NCBI GenBank assembly: GCA_009930445.1
Contig: RZYD01000028.1
Span: 1 to 16,481 of the forward strand
Length of the DNA: 16,481 nt
Reading direction: 5' to 3'
From: Bacteroidia bacterium
GTDB lineage: Bacteria > Bacteroidota > Bacteroidia > Bacteroidales > BM520
Position 1 is the stretch's first letter, and each line of letters opens with the position of its first letter. Shown piece by piece: positions 8,056 through 14,717 of the stretch. The notes beneath the pieces were generated by a model, which worked only from the letters and a program-made list of their open reading frames with translations, did not search any database and was not told the origin of the DNA. The translations under genes and the position numbers were made by a program.

Positions 8056-9243
8056 CTAGTCGAGAATTTCTGTTACCTGACCGGCGCCCACAGTACGGCC
8101 TCCTTCACGGATGGCGAAGCGGAGGTTTTTATCCATGGCTACTTCAGCGATCAGTTTCACTGTAATCGTAAGGTTATCACCGGGCATGACCATTTCTACA
8201 CCATCGGGGAGAACGATCTCACCGGTAACGTCGGTTGTTCTAAAATAGAACTGAGGACGATAGTTGTTGTGGAATGGGGTATGGCGGCCACCTTCTTCTT
8301 TTTTGAGGATATAAACCTCAGCTTTAAAGTTTTTATGGGGATGAATGGAACCAGGTTTAGCGATTACCATACCACGACGGATGGCATCTTTATCGATACC
8401 ACGGAGAAGGATACCGGCGTTGTCACCTGCTTCACCACGGTCGAGAATTTTGCGGAACATTTCCACTCCCGTACATACGGATTTCAGTTTTTCAGCGCCA
8501 AGCCCAATAATTTCTACAGGTTCACCTACTTTTACCACACCGGTTTCGATTCTTCCGGTGGCTACTGTTCCACGGCCAGTAATGGAGAACACGTCTTCAA
8601 TCGGCATCAGGAAAGGTTTATCCACATCACGAGGAGGCAAGGGGATCCATGCATCACAGGCATCCATGAGTTCTTCTACTTTTTCCACCCATTTGGGTTC
8701 CTGATTCAGGGCACCAAGTGCTGAACCACGAATAACAGGGGTATTATCACCGTCGAATTCGTAAAAACTCAGCAGGTCTCTGATTTCCATCTCTACCAGT
8801 TCCAGCAGTTCTTCGTCGTCGACAAGGTCAACTTTATTCATAAATACCACCAGCCGGGGAACACCTACCTGACGAGCGAGGAGGATATGTTCGCGGGTTT
8901 GAGGCATAGGGCCGTCAGTGGCCGCTACGACAATAATAGCGCCGTCCATCTGGGCAGCTCCAGTAACCATGTTTTTCACATAGTCAGCATGGCCTGGACA
9001 GTCGACGTGTGCATAGTGACGGTTTACGGTTTGATACTCAACGTGTGCGGTATTGATGGTGATACCTCTTTCTTTTTCTTCCGGTGCATTATCGATTGAA
9101 TCGAATGACTTAAATTCTGCTAAGCCTTTGGCTTGCATATTCAGTGTAATTGCAGCGGTAAGTGTCGTTTTTCCGTGGTCAACGTGACCGATTGTTCCGA
9201 TATTAACGTGTGGTTTGGAACGATCAAATGTTGCTTTTGCCAT
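8056..9243 (-). CDS. tuf: Translation elongation factor EF-Tu
   Basis: EF-Tu is the GTPase that delivers aminoacyl-tRNA to the ribosomal A site. It has 395 residues, the full normal length. G-domain motifs are G1 GHVDHGKT at 19-26, the switch I region RGITINTAHVEY at 59-70, G3 DCPGH at 81-85, G4 NKVD at 136-139 and G5 GSAL at 173-176. Beta-barrel domains 2 and 3 follow, starting near residue 205 and ending EGGRTVGAGQVTEILD. It is preceded by tRNA-Thr(GGU) at a 51-base distance with no obvious promoter, so it is probably co-transcribed with the tRNA cluster from a promoter near 9700. No second tuf copy is in the window. Confidence 0.99.
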   Translation of the reverse strand: MAKATFDRSKPHVNIGTIGHVDHGKTTLTAAITLNMQAKGLAEFKSFDSIDNAPEEKERGITINTAHVEYQTVNRHYAHVDCPGHADYVKNMVTGAAQMDGAIIVVAATDGPMPQTREHILLARQVGVPRLVVFMNKVDLVDDEELLELVEMEIRDLLSFYEFDGDNTPVIRGSALGALNQEPKWVEKVEELMDACDAWIPLPPRDVDKPFLMPIEDVFSITGRGTVATGRIETGVVKVGEPVEIIGLGAEKLKSVCTGVEMFRKILDRGEAGDNAGILLRGIDKDAIRRGMVIAKPGSIHPHKNFKAEVYILKKEEGGRHTPFHNNYRPQFYFRTTDVTGEIVLPDGVEMVMPGDNLTITVKLIAEVAMDKNLRFAIREGGRTVGAGQVTEILD

Positions 9244-9294
9244 CTTAAAATAATTTAGGTTATGTGTCTGCTCGTTTAAATAATTATAAATTAG

Positions 9295-9366
<72 letters not shown>

Positions 9367-9371
9367 CTTTG

Positions 9372-9444
9372 AGCGGGAAACGGGGCTCGAACCCGCCACC
9401 TACAGCTTGGAAGGCTGTCGCTCTACCAAATGAGCTATTCCCGC
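9372..9444 (-). tRNA. tRNA-Gly (anticodon UCC)
   Basis: The minus strand gives a 73-base cloverleaf with acceptor GCGGGAA/TTCCCGC, a D-arm with TTGGTAGAGC, an anticodon stem ACAGC/GCTGT around CTTCCAA, and T-loop TTCGAGC. The anticodon TCC reads GGA and GGG. The discriminator is T73, as usual for bacterial glycine tRNA, and CCA is not encoded. Only 5 bases separate it from the next tRNA. Confidence 0.97.
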
Positions 9445-9476
9445 AAAAAAATTCACTCGTATAAGAACATATGCTG

Positions 9477-9558
9477 TGGGGAGAGGAGGATTCGAACCTC
9501 CGAAGGCTTAGCCAACAGATTTACAGTCTGCCCCATTTGACCGCTCTGGAATCTCCCC
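9477..9558 (-). tRNA. tRNA-Tyr (anticodon GUA)
   Basis: The minus strand gives an 82-base class II tRNA with acceptor GGGGAGA/TCTCCCC, a D-arm with CAGAGCGGTCAAAT, an anticodon loop with GTA flanked by CAGACT and AATCTG, and a long variable arm (TGGCTAAGCC), as expected for bacterial tyrosine tRNA. T-loop TTCGAAT is present. The discriminator is A73 and CCA is not encoded. Confidence 0.97.
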
Positions 9559-9565
9559 CAACAGG

Positions 9566-9639
9566 AGCCGATGGACGGATTCGAACCGCCGACCGGCTGA
9601 TTACAAATCAGCTGCTCTGGCCAACTGAGCTACATCGGC
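9566..9639 (-). tRNA. tRNA-Thr (anticodon UGU)
   Basis: The minus strand gives a 74-base cloverleaf with acceptor GCCGATG/CATCGGC, a D-arm with AGTTGGCCAGAGC, an anticodon stem GCTGA/TCAGC around TTTGTAA, and T-loop TTCGAAT. The anticodon TGT reads ACA and ACG. The discriminator is T73 and CCA is not encoded. It is the first gene of the tRNA-tuf transcription unit, about 55 bases after the predicted start of transcription. Confidence 0.97.
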
Positions 9640-9670
9640 AATCAGTATTTTTAATAACGTTTTCTACTCA

Positions 9671-9699
9671 CAAAAAAGCAGCCCTTCAAAAAGGACTGC
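9671..9699 (-). terminator. Intrinsic terminator downstream of hpf
   Basis: On the minus strand a 9-bp stem (GCAGTCCTT with AAGGGCTGC, one G-U pair) closes a TTTG loop and is followed directly by TTTTTTG. It lies 65 bases after the hpf stop, so it would end the rpsU-xerC-hpf transcripts. Its first base is also the last base of the -7 box of the tRNA-tuf promoter. Confidence 0.85.
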
Positions 9700-9730
9700 A
9701 AATGTATTAACTTTAATTTTAACAAACAAA
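9699..9730 (-). promoter_or_regulatory. Bacteroidota-type promoter of the tRNA-tuf operon
   Basis: On the minus strand, TTTG at 9730-9727, a 20-base AT-rich spacer and TACATTTG at 9706-9699 fully match the TTTG-N19-21-TAnnTTTG promoter known for the primary sigma factor of Bacteroides and relatives. The predicted transcription start is about 9692-9694, some 55 bases before tRNA-Thr(UGU). It is the only such match ahead of the tRNAs and tuf. Confidence 0.75.
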
Positions 9731-9763
9731 AGAAACTTTAAAAAAAGTTCATTTTAGGGATCA

Positions 9764-10063
9764 TTACTTTCCCCGCATACGGTCTTTATGCTTTACGAGT
9801 TGTTTTTTAAGGGCTCCACAGGCCGAATCAGCACTTTCTTCAAAGGAATCGGTTTGTTTTTTCACAAACAGATCCTCTCCCGGTACCAATAAACGAATCT
9901 CGGCAATTTTGTTGTCGGGCCGTTCTTTGGCATCAATTTTCAACGTCACTTCCGATCCAATTACGCCATCGTAGAGTGAACCGATTTTGGTGACTTTCCG
10001 CTCGATAAATTCTTCAAGCTTCTGATCTGCTTTAAATCCTACTGAATTGATACTGATATTCAT
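9764..10063 (-). CDS. hpf: Ribosome hibernation-promoting factor, short HPF/RaiA type
   Basis: This protein binds the 30S decoding centre, blocks mRNA and tRNA sites and stores ribosomes in resting cells. It has 99 residues, the short form without the C-terminal dimerisation domain of long HPF. The sequence shows the S30AE beta-alpha-beta-beta-beta-alpha pattern: MNISINSVGFKADQKLEEFIERKVTKI, then strands with EVTLKIDAKERPDNKIAEIRLLVPG and VKKQTDSFEESADSACGALKKQLVKHKDRMRGK. Basic residues in the last helix suit rRNA binding. It lies 18 bases after the recombinase gene with a strong Shine-Dalgarno sequence, in the rpsU-xerC-hpf unit. Confidence 0.93.
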   Translation of the reverse strand: MNISINSVGFKADQKLEEFIERKVTKIGSLYDGVIGSEVTLKIDAKERPDNKIAEIRLLVPGEDLFVKKQTDSFEESADSACGALKKQLVKHKDRMRGK

Positions 10064-10067
10064 TATT

Positions 10068-10074
10068 CCTCCTT
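10068..10074 (-). promoter_or_regulatory. Strong Shine-Dalgarno site of hpf
   Basis: The minus strand reads AAGGAGG, then four bases, then the hpf ATG at 10063. Six or seven contiguous anti-SD matches are uncommon in Bacteroidota, where most genes have an A-rich leader instead, and the other genes in this window show nothing comparable. Confidence 0.7.
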
Positions 10075-10081
10075 TTGATTT

Positions 10082-10978
10082 TTAAGCCTTTGGATGGGCT
10101 TGTTTATAAATGCTTTTAAGTTGATCAATACTATTATGGGTATACACCTGTGTAGCCTCCAGGCTGGAATGCCCTAACAACTCCTTGATTGTATTTAAAT
10201 CAGCCCCGGCGTTTAACATGTGGGTGGCAAAGGTATGCCGAATTTTATGCGGGCTTCGCTTATCGCGCGTGGTGACCTGACTCAGTAACGTATGTACTAT
10301 TCGGTATATCATTTTTGGATACGCTGCATTTCCTTTAGAAGAAACAATCAGAAAACCCTTATTGTTTAACGGAACGATATGTTCGTTGCGCAATTTTTGA
10401 TACTGTTTTATATGACTGATAATCCGATCACTAACCGGAATAATCCGTTCTTTATTCCGTTTTCCTGTAACCTTAATTTCACGTCGTTCGAAATGAACAG
10501 CCGTATCCTTCAGGGCCGTGAGTTCAGCACAACGCATCCCCGTAGCATACAACAACTCCATAACCAGTCGGTTACGCACTTCCGTAAAATCGCCAGGCGA
10601 TTCTGGTTGACCAAAAAACAGGAGCATCTCGTCAACCTGGTAAAATACAGGCAGTCGTTTTGGTTGCACCGGAGTGTAAATCGATTCTGTCGGATTTTTA
10701 TCAGTCAGTCCGATTTTTATACCATATTTATATAGGGAACGTAGTGCGGATATTTTGCGTTTAACAGAAGTAATTTTCATCCCGCTGTCGAGCAGCGTGA
10801 CCATCCAGGAGCGCAGTATTTCGTGGGTGATTTCGGTAAGATCGGTGATGCCGTATTGGGTCGTTGCATAAGCTGAAAAAGCAGCTATATCCGATGCGTA
10901 GGATCTGATCGTGTGCCCGGATCTTCGTTTTTCAATTTTCAGATAAGTAATAAACCGGGATTGTAGCATAGTTGACAT
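10082..10978 (-). CDS. xerC: Tyrosine recombinase of the XerC/XerD family
   Basis: This is a 298-residue site-specific recombinase that most likely acts in chromosome dimer resolution at dif. The N-terminal SAM-like core-binding domain covers about residues 4-88 and the catalytic domain about 107-294. The full catalytic set is present: R149 (TGMRCAEL), K173 (TGKRNKER), H244 and R247 (HKIRHTFATHML), H270 (LGHSS) and nucleophile Y279 (TQVYTH). Length and lack of an N-terminal extension fit Xer rather than phage or integron integrases. It sits between rpsU and hpf, a conserved Bacteroidota order, so it is core and not mobile. Whether it is the XerC or XerD partner cannot be decided here. The ATG at 10976-10978 is used; another lies three codons in. 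Confidence 0.92.
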   Translation of the reverse strand: MSTMLQSRFITYLKIEKRRSGHTIRSYASDIAAFSAYATTQYGITDLTEITHEILRSWMVTLLDSGMKITSVKRKISALRSLYKYGIKIGLTDKNPTESIYTPVQPKRLPVFYQVDEMLLFFGQPESPGDFTEVRNRLVMELLYATGMRCAELTALKDTAVHFERREIKVTGKRNKERIIPVSDRIISHIKQYQKLRNEHIVPLNNKGFLIVSSKGNAAYPKMIYRIVHTLLSQVTTRDKRSPHKIRHTFATHMLNAGADLNTIKELLGHSSLEATQVYTHNSIDQLKSIYKQAHPKA

Positions 10979-11024
10979 TCATGCATAAAAAAAAAGAAAA
11001 CCTGCCTACTAACAAAATAACGAT

Positions 11025-11056
11025 TAAAGCTAATCAATTATTTTGGAATATGCAAA
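11025..11056 (-). promoter_or_regulatory. Candidate promoter of xerC-hpf
   Basis: On the minus strand, TTTG at 11056-11053, a 20-base spacer and TAGCTTTA at 11032-11025 match the Bacteroidota consensus except for the last base of the -7 box. The predicted start near 11020 leaves a leader of about 42 bases to the recombinase ATG. It lies in the 109-base gap after rpsU, where no clear terminator is seen, so read-through from rpsU is also likely. Confidence 0.45.
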
Positions 11057-11087
11057 TTTTCTTCCAGCCCGGAAAACACAAACAGGG

Positions 11088-11282
11088 TTACTGTTCTGCC
11101 TGATCTCTCAGATGCTGAACGTAAACGGCTTTCTGCATTTGCTCACGCTTAATAACCGAGGGTTTTGTGTACTTCTGCCGTACACGTAGTTCTTTTACAA
11201 CGCCGGTTTTTTCAAACTTACGCTTCAGCTTCTTTAAGGCTCTGTCGATGCTTTCACCTTCTTTTACGGGCACAATAATCAT
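11088..11282 (-). CDS. rpsU: 30S ribosomal protein S21
   Basis: S21 is a small, basic 30S protein near the anti-Shine-Dalgarno end of 16S rRNA that takes part in initiation. It has 64 residues. MIIVPVKEGESIDRALKKLKRKFEKTGVVKELRVRQKYTKPSVIKREQMQKAVY shows the classical S21 start and the long basic helices. It opens the unit rpsU-xerC-hpf, with a well-matched promoter about 55 bases upstream. Confidence 0.97.
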   Translation of the reverse strand: MIIVPVKEGESIDRALKKLKRKFEKTGVVKELRVRQKYTKPSVIKREQMQKAVYVQHLRDQAEQ

Positions 11283-11336
11283 AGTAAATACCTACCTTTA
11301 GTTTGATTAATAATTATTTATCTAAAAATGAGGGTG

Positions 11337-11367
11337 CAAAATTAATAAAACTATTATCAAAATCAAA
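11337..11367 (-). promoter_or_regulatory. Bacteroidota-type promoter of rpsU
   Basis: On the minus strand, TTTG at 11367-11364, a 19-base spacer and TAATTTTGC ending at 11336 match the TTTG-N19-21-TAnnTTTGY consensus fully. A second TTTG lies five bases further upstream. Start of transcription is expected near 11332, giving a leader of about 50 bases that is AT-rich and without obvious structure. Confidence 0.75.
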
Positions 11368-11613
11368 TCAAATAATAATTTACCCTGAAATTACCGAATG
11401 GACAGGCGGAGTGGTTGATGCTGCCAGCCTGTCTGGTCAACCCAAAAGGCACCCAATGCGTTTTCACCGTGCAGTCAACCCAGGGGTTCCTGAATTCCTA
11501 TAAAATATTATGCGCTGCCAGAAAAACGATCCTGAGGGGCTTCCGATAACGGATAACACAAACCGCGCATTTTCGTACATTCCATTGGCCATAAACCCTA
11601 TATAGGAAAATTT
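11368..11613 (+). other. Intergenic block between the rpsU promoter and the aldolase control region
   Basis: I find no gene I can support here. The block is less AT-rich than the rpsU leader next to it. It holds a 7-base inverted repeat (GACAGGC 11401-11407, GCCTGTC 11427-11433) interleaved with a 6-base one (GGTTGA 11413-11418, TCAACC 11437-11442), a pseudoknot-like arrangement. The 9-base string GTCAACCCA occurs twice, at 11436-11444 and 11474-11482. Short reading frames cross it on both strands but resemble nothing I recognise. It could be an untranslated leader of the aldolase gene, a small RNA, or the remnant of an insertion. Confidence 0.4.
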
Positions 11614-11649
11614 TTTCATCGAAAACCGGAGTGGGAATATTCGATGAAA
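11614..11649 (+). promoter_or_regulatory. Operator-like inverted repeat upstream of the aldolase
   Basis: TTTCATCGAA at 11614-11623 and its exact reverse complement TTCGATGAAA at 11640-11649 are separated by 16 bases, with centres 26 bp apart. The right arm ends 5 bases before the -7-like box of the aldolase. Two perfect 10-base arms in this place suggest a binding site for a dimeric regulator, but a hairpin in a longer transcript is also possible. Confidence 0.5.
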
Positions 11650-11654
11650 CGCGC

Positions 11655-11662
11655 TATTTTTG
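11655..11662 (+). promoter_or_regulatory. Candidate -7 promoter box of the aldolase gene
   Basis: TATTTTTG followed by C matches the TAnnTTTGY box in full and lies only four bases before the preferred ATG. No good TTTG is found 19-21 bases upstream. If it is used, transcription would start at or next to the ATG, giving a leaderless message and a promoter that probably needs an activator at the adjacent palindrome. Confidence 0.4.
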
Positions 11663-11666
11663 CACC

Positions 11667-12458
11667 ATGACAGCAAACTACCTTTCAACCCTTACAAAAT
11701 ACTATCAGGAGATAGCAAAAACAGCCACCCTTTTATGGGAAAAAGGCTGGGCAGAACGAAACGGCGGAAACATTTCACGGATGCTTCCGGAACAACACAC
11801 GCTAACGCCGGAATCAGCTGAATTACAGGTTTTTCCATTGAAGAGACCTGTACCGGCACTGGCAAAACGGATTATGCTTATTACCGGAACCGGTACACGA
11901 ATGCGTGATGTCGCCAACGATCCCCAAAGAACTATCAGTTGCATCGCCATTACCGAGGGAGGAATTGGATACCAGCTTATTACACCCGATGTAATCCCCT
12001 CCTCCGAATTTCCCTCCCATCTGATGATTCAGGACTTTCTTGCAACTCACCGGCCAGGATATTCCAGCGTTGTCCATACCCATGCCACGCACGTAGTAGC
12101 GATGTCGCATCTGCCTGCATTTGCCGACGAGCAACATTTTTGCCATACCCTATGGAAAATGATTCCGGAAACCTATGTCTTTCTGCCAAAAGGCATTGCC
12201 CTTCTCCCCTATCAGATACCGGGCAGTACAGAGATTGCACGCGCTTCGGTAAATGCTTTTTCTCCGGGGCCGGATGTGATTATATGGGCAAAACATGGCG
12301 TATTCGCTATTGCTCCGGATACGGAAGATGCGTTTGATAAAATTGATCTTATCGAAAAATCAGCTGAAATATACCTCTCAGCCGCAGCCACCGGAAAAGA
12401 ACCCGCAGGGCTCTCCGATAAAGATTTGATGGATCTGAAAAAAACCTATAGCTTATAA
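11667..12458 (+). CDS. rhaD: Rhamnulose-1-phosphate aldolase (class II, zinc-dependent)
   Basis: The enzyme cleaves L-rhamnulose 1-phosphate to dihydroxyacetone phosphate and L-lactaldehyde in the cytoplasm. With the ATG at 11667 it has 263 residues, close to E. coli RhaD and longer than fuculose-phosphate aldolases. RhaD-type blocks line up throughout: WEKGWAERNGGN near 24-35, ITGTGTRMRDV at 72-82, IPSSEFPSH at 110-118 with catalytic E114, VVHTHAT with zinc ligands H137 and H139, PKGIALLPYQIPGSTEI at 174-190, and WAKHGVF with H210 as the third ligand. A GTG at 11631 could add 12 residues with no family support. No rhaA, rhaB, rhaT or regulator gene is nearby, so the gene is an orphan and its true substrate is less certain than its family. 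It is the only plus-strand gene here. Confidence 0.85.
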   Translation: MTANYLSTLTKYYQEIAKTATLLWEKGWAERNGGNISRMLPEQHTLTPESAELQVFPLKRPVPALAKRIMLITGTGTRMRDVANDPQRTISCIAITEGGIGYQLITPDVIPSSEFPSHLMIQDFLATHRPGYSSVVHTHATHVVAMSHLPAFADEQHFCHTLWKMIPETYVFLPKGIALLPYQIPGSTEIARASVNAFSPGPDVIIWAKHGVFAIAPDTEDAFDKIDLIEKSAEIYLSAAATGKEPAGLSDKDLMDLKKTYSL

Positions 12459-12509
12459 TTCGCAACGATGTTTTAATAATCAAACACCGAACCCTATCGC
12501 AACAAAGGT

Positions 12510-14717
12510 CTACTCGCCGTCTTTCAATTTTTCATTCAGGAAACCGGTAAATTTTTTATAAAGATGATAGCGGGTGTTTCCCCCAAAGATTCCATGATTA
12601 CGGTTAGTATAAATCATCATCTCAAATTGCTTGTCGGCCTGCACCAAACGCTCAGTAAACTCCATGGTATTCTGAACATGCACATTATCGTCGGCAGAGC
12701 CATGTACAATTAACAAGCTACCTTCCAGGTCGGCAGCATGAAACAACGGGGAATTTTCGTCGTATCCTTCCGGGTTCTCCTGCGGGGTGCGCATAAACCG
12801 CTCGGTGTAAATATTATCGTAATATCGCCAGTTTGTAACAGGGGCAACACTTATTCCGGCATCAAAAATACCTTCCCCTTTCTCCATACACAGCGCCACC
12901 ATGAAGCCACCAAACGACCATCCCCAGATGCCAATGTTATCGGCATCCACATTCGGATGGCGCGACAACCATTTCGCGGCTTCTATCTGATCGTCCGACT
13001 CATAGCGACCCAGTTGAAGATAGGTTGACTTTTTAAACGCTTCGCCTCTTCCGCCCGTGCCCCGGCCATCCACACATGCCACCAAATAGCCTTCCTGTGC
13101 CAGATAGTTATACCAGTCAAAACTCCAGCTATCCAGCACTTCCTGCGAACCGGGTCCACTGTATTGCGTCATCAGGCATGGATACTGCCTGTTGGGATCA
13201 AAATCAACTGGTTTTAACATCCATCCGTTCAACCCGATACCCGCAGAAGTGGTAAATGTAAAAAACTCTTTTGTGGTATAGGCAACCTTCCCAATCTTCT
13301 CTTTATAGGCCTGATTATCTTCCAATACCCTGATTTGCTTACCTTTACGGTCATGCAGTGTTACAAGCGGGGGCGTCTCAGCGTTGGAAAAATAGTTAAT
13401 AAAATATTTGTATCCCTTTGAAAACACAGCCCGGTTTGTACCTTTACCTGTGGTGATCCGTGAGCGTTTCTTCCCGTCAATACGAACAGAAAAAAGATCA
13501 CGCTGCATGGGCGAAGTTTCCGTCGATATATAAAATACCGTTTTCGTATCCGGATCATAACCCAGAAAATCCGTAACCTCCCATTCTCCTTTGGTAATCT
13601 GCTGAAGGAAGCCCGTACGGAAATTATAGTTATACAAGTGCATCCATCCATCTTTTTCGCTGGTCAGCATAAAATGCTCGTTATCGTCCAGAAAGAGCAC
13701 ATTATCATAATTGCTCTCCTCAATATACCAATCATTTACTTCGGTATAAATCACTTGTGTTTCGCCGGTTTTGGCATCAGCAAAAAGGATTTCCCAGTTA
13801 TTCTGGTGGCGGTTCACCCTGAAAACGGCCATTGTATGCAAATCATGTGTCCATTGTATCCGCGGAATGTACTGGTCGGTTTCCGGGCCCAGGTCCACAT
13901 TTCTGATTGTACCATCGATTAATGAAAAGATATGGACAGAAACCAGCGAATTATCCTCTCCTGCCTTCGGATATTTAAAAGTGTAAGGCGAAGGATAGAG
14001 TGCATTTTCGTCGAGTGCAGGAGCCTGCCCCTGAAAGAGTGTCATTTCAAACTGTTTCACACTGCTTTCGTCGAAACGCATCCAGGCGAGGTAACGGCCA
14101 TCTGCCGACCAGGTGAAGGCTTTACTAAAGCCGAATTCCTCCTCATACACCCAGTCGGGCGCCCCATTGATAATATGGTTAACCTCGCCGTCGGTGGTAA
14201 TGGCTACCTCTTTACCCGCGATTAGATCGTAATAATAGAGGTTGTTTTTTCTGACATAAGCCACCTTATCCGCCGAAGGGCTAAAAGTTGCCAACTGGTT
14301 CAGCTCGCCGCCAGGCAAGGGCATTAACAGGTGCGCCTCAAGGTTAATGACATACCATGACGCAGTAAACGAATGCCGGTATAGGGGAGAAACAGCATTG
14401 TACACCAGCAACATTTTTTCATCACTACTGAAGGTATATCCGCTGATGGATTTCAGTCCGGTGAAATCGGAAGCACGAAAAAGAGTATCCACAGGTTCGC
14501 CTGAGGCATAATCGTAACGGACAATCAGCGAGCCACGCTGCTCCAGTGTAGTGTAATGCGCTCCGTCGTTCATGGAGGCCACACCCCGCACTGAAGAAGG
14601 ATAAAACGAATACGTACGCCAAAGATCTTCCAGGGTAATTTTCTGCTGCTGTGAAAAAACAGGAGCAACGACAAAAAGTGCCAGCGCAACGGCCAAAAAT
14701 GATGATTTGATTTTCAT
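12510..14717 (-). CDS. Secreted dipeptidyl peptidase IV-type serine peptidase (family S9B)
   Basis: The 735-residue protein has a Sec signal peptide (MKIKSSFLAVALALFVVAPVFS, cleavage near residue 22), so it acts in the periplasm or at the cell surface. Residues about 30-480 form the eight-bladed propeller (DPPIV_N) and about 490-735 the alpha/beta hydrolase. The catalytic triad is S601 in GWSFGG, D676 in HGSADDNVH and H708 in NRNHGI. DWVYEEEF at 188-195 holds the paired glutamates (E193, E194) that bind the free N-terminus of substrates, the hallmark of dipeptidyl peptidases over prolyl oligopeptidases. It should release X-Pro or X-Ala dipeptides from peptides, as for homologues in Porphyromonas and Bacteroides. 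It is convergent with the aldolase and 51 bases away, with no clear terminator between. Confidence 0.92.
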   Translation of the reverse strand: MKIKSSFLAVALALFVVAPVFSQQQKITLEDLWRTYSFYPSSVRGVASMNDGAHYTTLEQRGSLIVRYDYASGEPVDTLFRASDFTGLKSISGYTFSSDEKMLLVYNAVSPLYRHSFTASWYVINLEAHLLMPLPGGELNQLATFSPSADKVAYVRKNNLYYYDLIAGKEVAITTDGEVNHIINGAPDWVYEEEFGFSKAFTWSADGRYLAWMRFDESSVKQFEMTLFQGQAPALDENALYPSPYTFKYPKAGEDNSLVSVHIFSLIDGTIRNVDLGPETDQYIPRIQWTHDLHTMAVFRVNRHQNNWEILFADAKTGETQVIYTEVNDWYIEESNYDNVLFLDDNEHFMLTSEKDGWMHLYNYNFRTGFLQQITKGEWEVTDFLGYDPDTKTVFYISTETSPMQRDLFSVRIDGKKRSRITTGKGTNRAVFSKGYKYFINYFSNAETPPLVTLHDRKGKQIRVLEDNQAYKEKIGKVAYTTKEFFTFTTSAGIGLNGWMLKPVDFDPNRQYPCLMTQYSGPGSQEVLDSWSFDWYNYLAQEGYLVACVDGRGTGGRGEAFKKSTYLQLGRYESDDQIEAAKWLSRHPNVDADNIGIWGWSFGGFMVALCMEKGEGIFDAGISVAPVTNWRYYDNIYTERFMRTPQENPEGYDENSPLFHAADLEGSLLIVHGSADDNVHVQNTMEFTERLVQADKQFEMMIYTNRNHGIFGGNTRYHLYKKFTGFLNEKLKDGE

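Noticed and set aside
10082..10978. The tyrosine recombinase as an integrase marking a genomic island
   Set aside because: It lies within a conserved gene order between rpsU and hpf, has the compact Xer length, and there are no direct repeats at the neighbouring tRNAs or other mobile genes.
11303..11503. A 66-codon plus-strand reading frame in the rpsU-aldolase gap
   Set aside because: It starts inside the rpsU leader and promoter, its composition is low-complexity and then arbitrary, and it matches no family I know.
11644..11670. An 8-codon frame (MKRAIFAP) whose TGA overlaps the aldolase ATG
   Set aside because: It could be a translationally coupled leader peptide, but the only promoter-like box lies inside it, it has no ribosome site, and a frame this short is expected by chance.
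11464..11688. A 74-codon minus-strand reading frame overlapping the aldolase start
   Set aside because: It overlaps the aldolase promoter and start codons and shows no recognisable domain.
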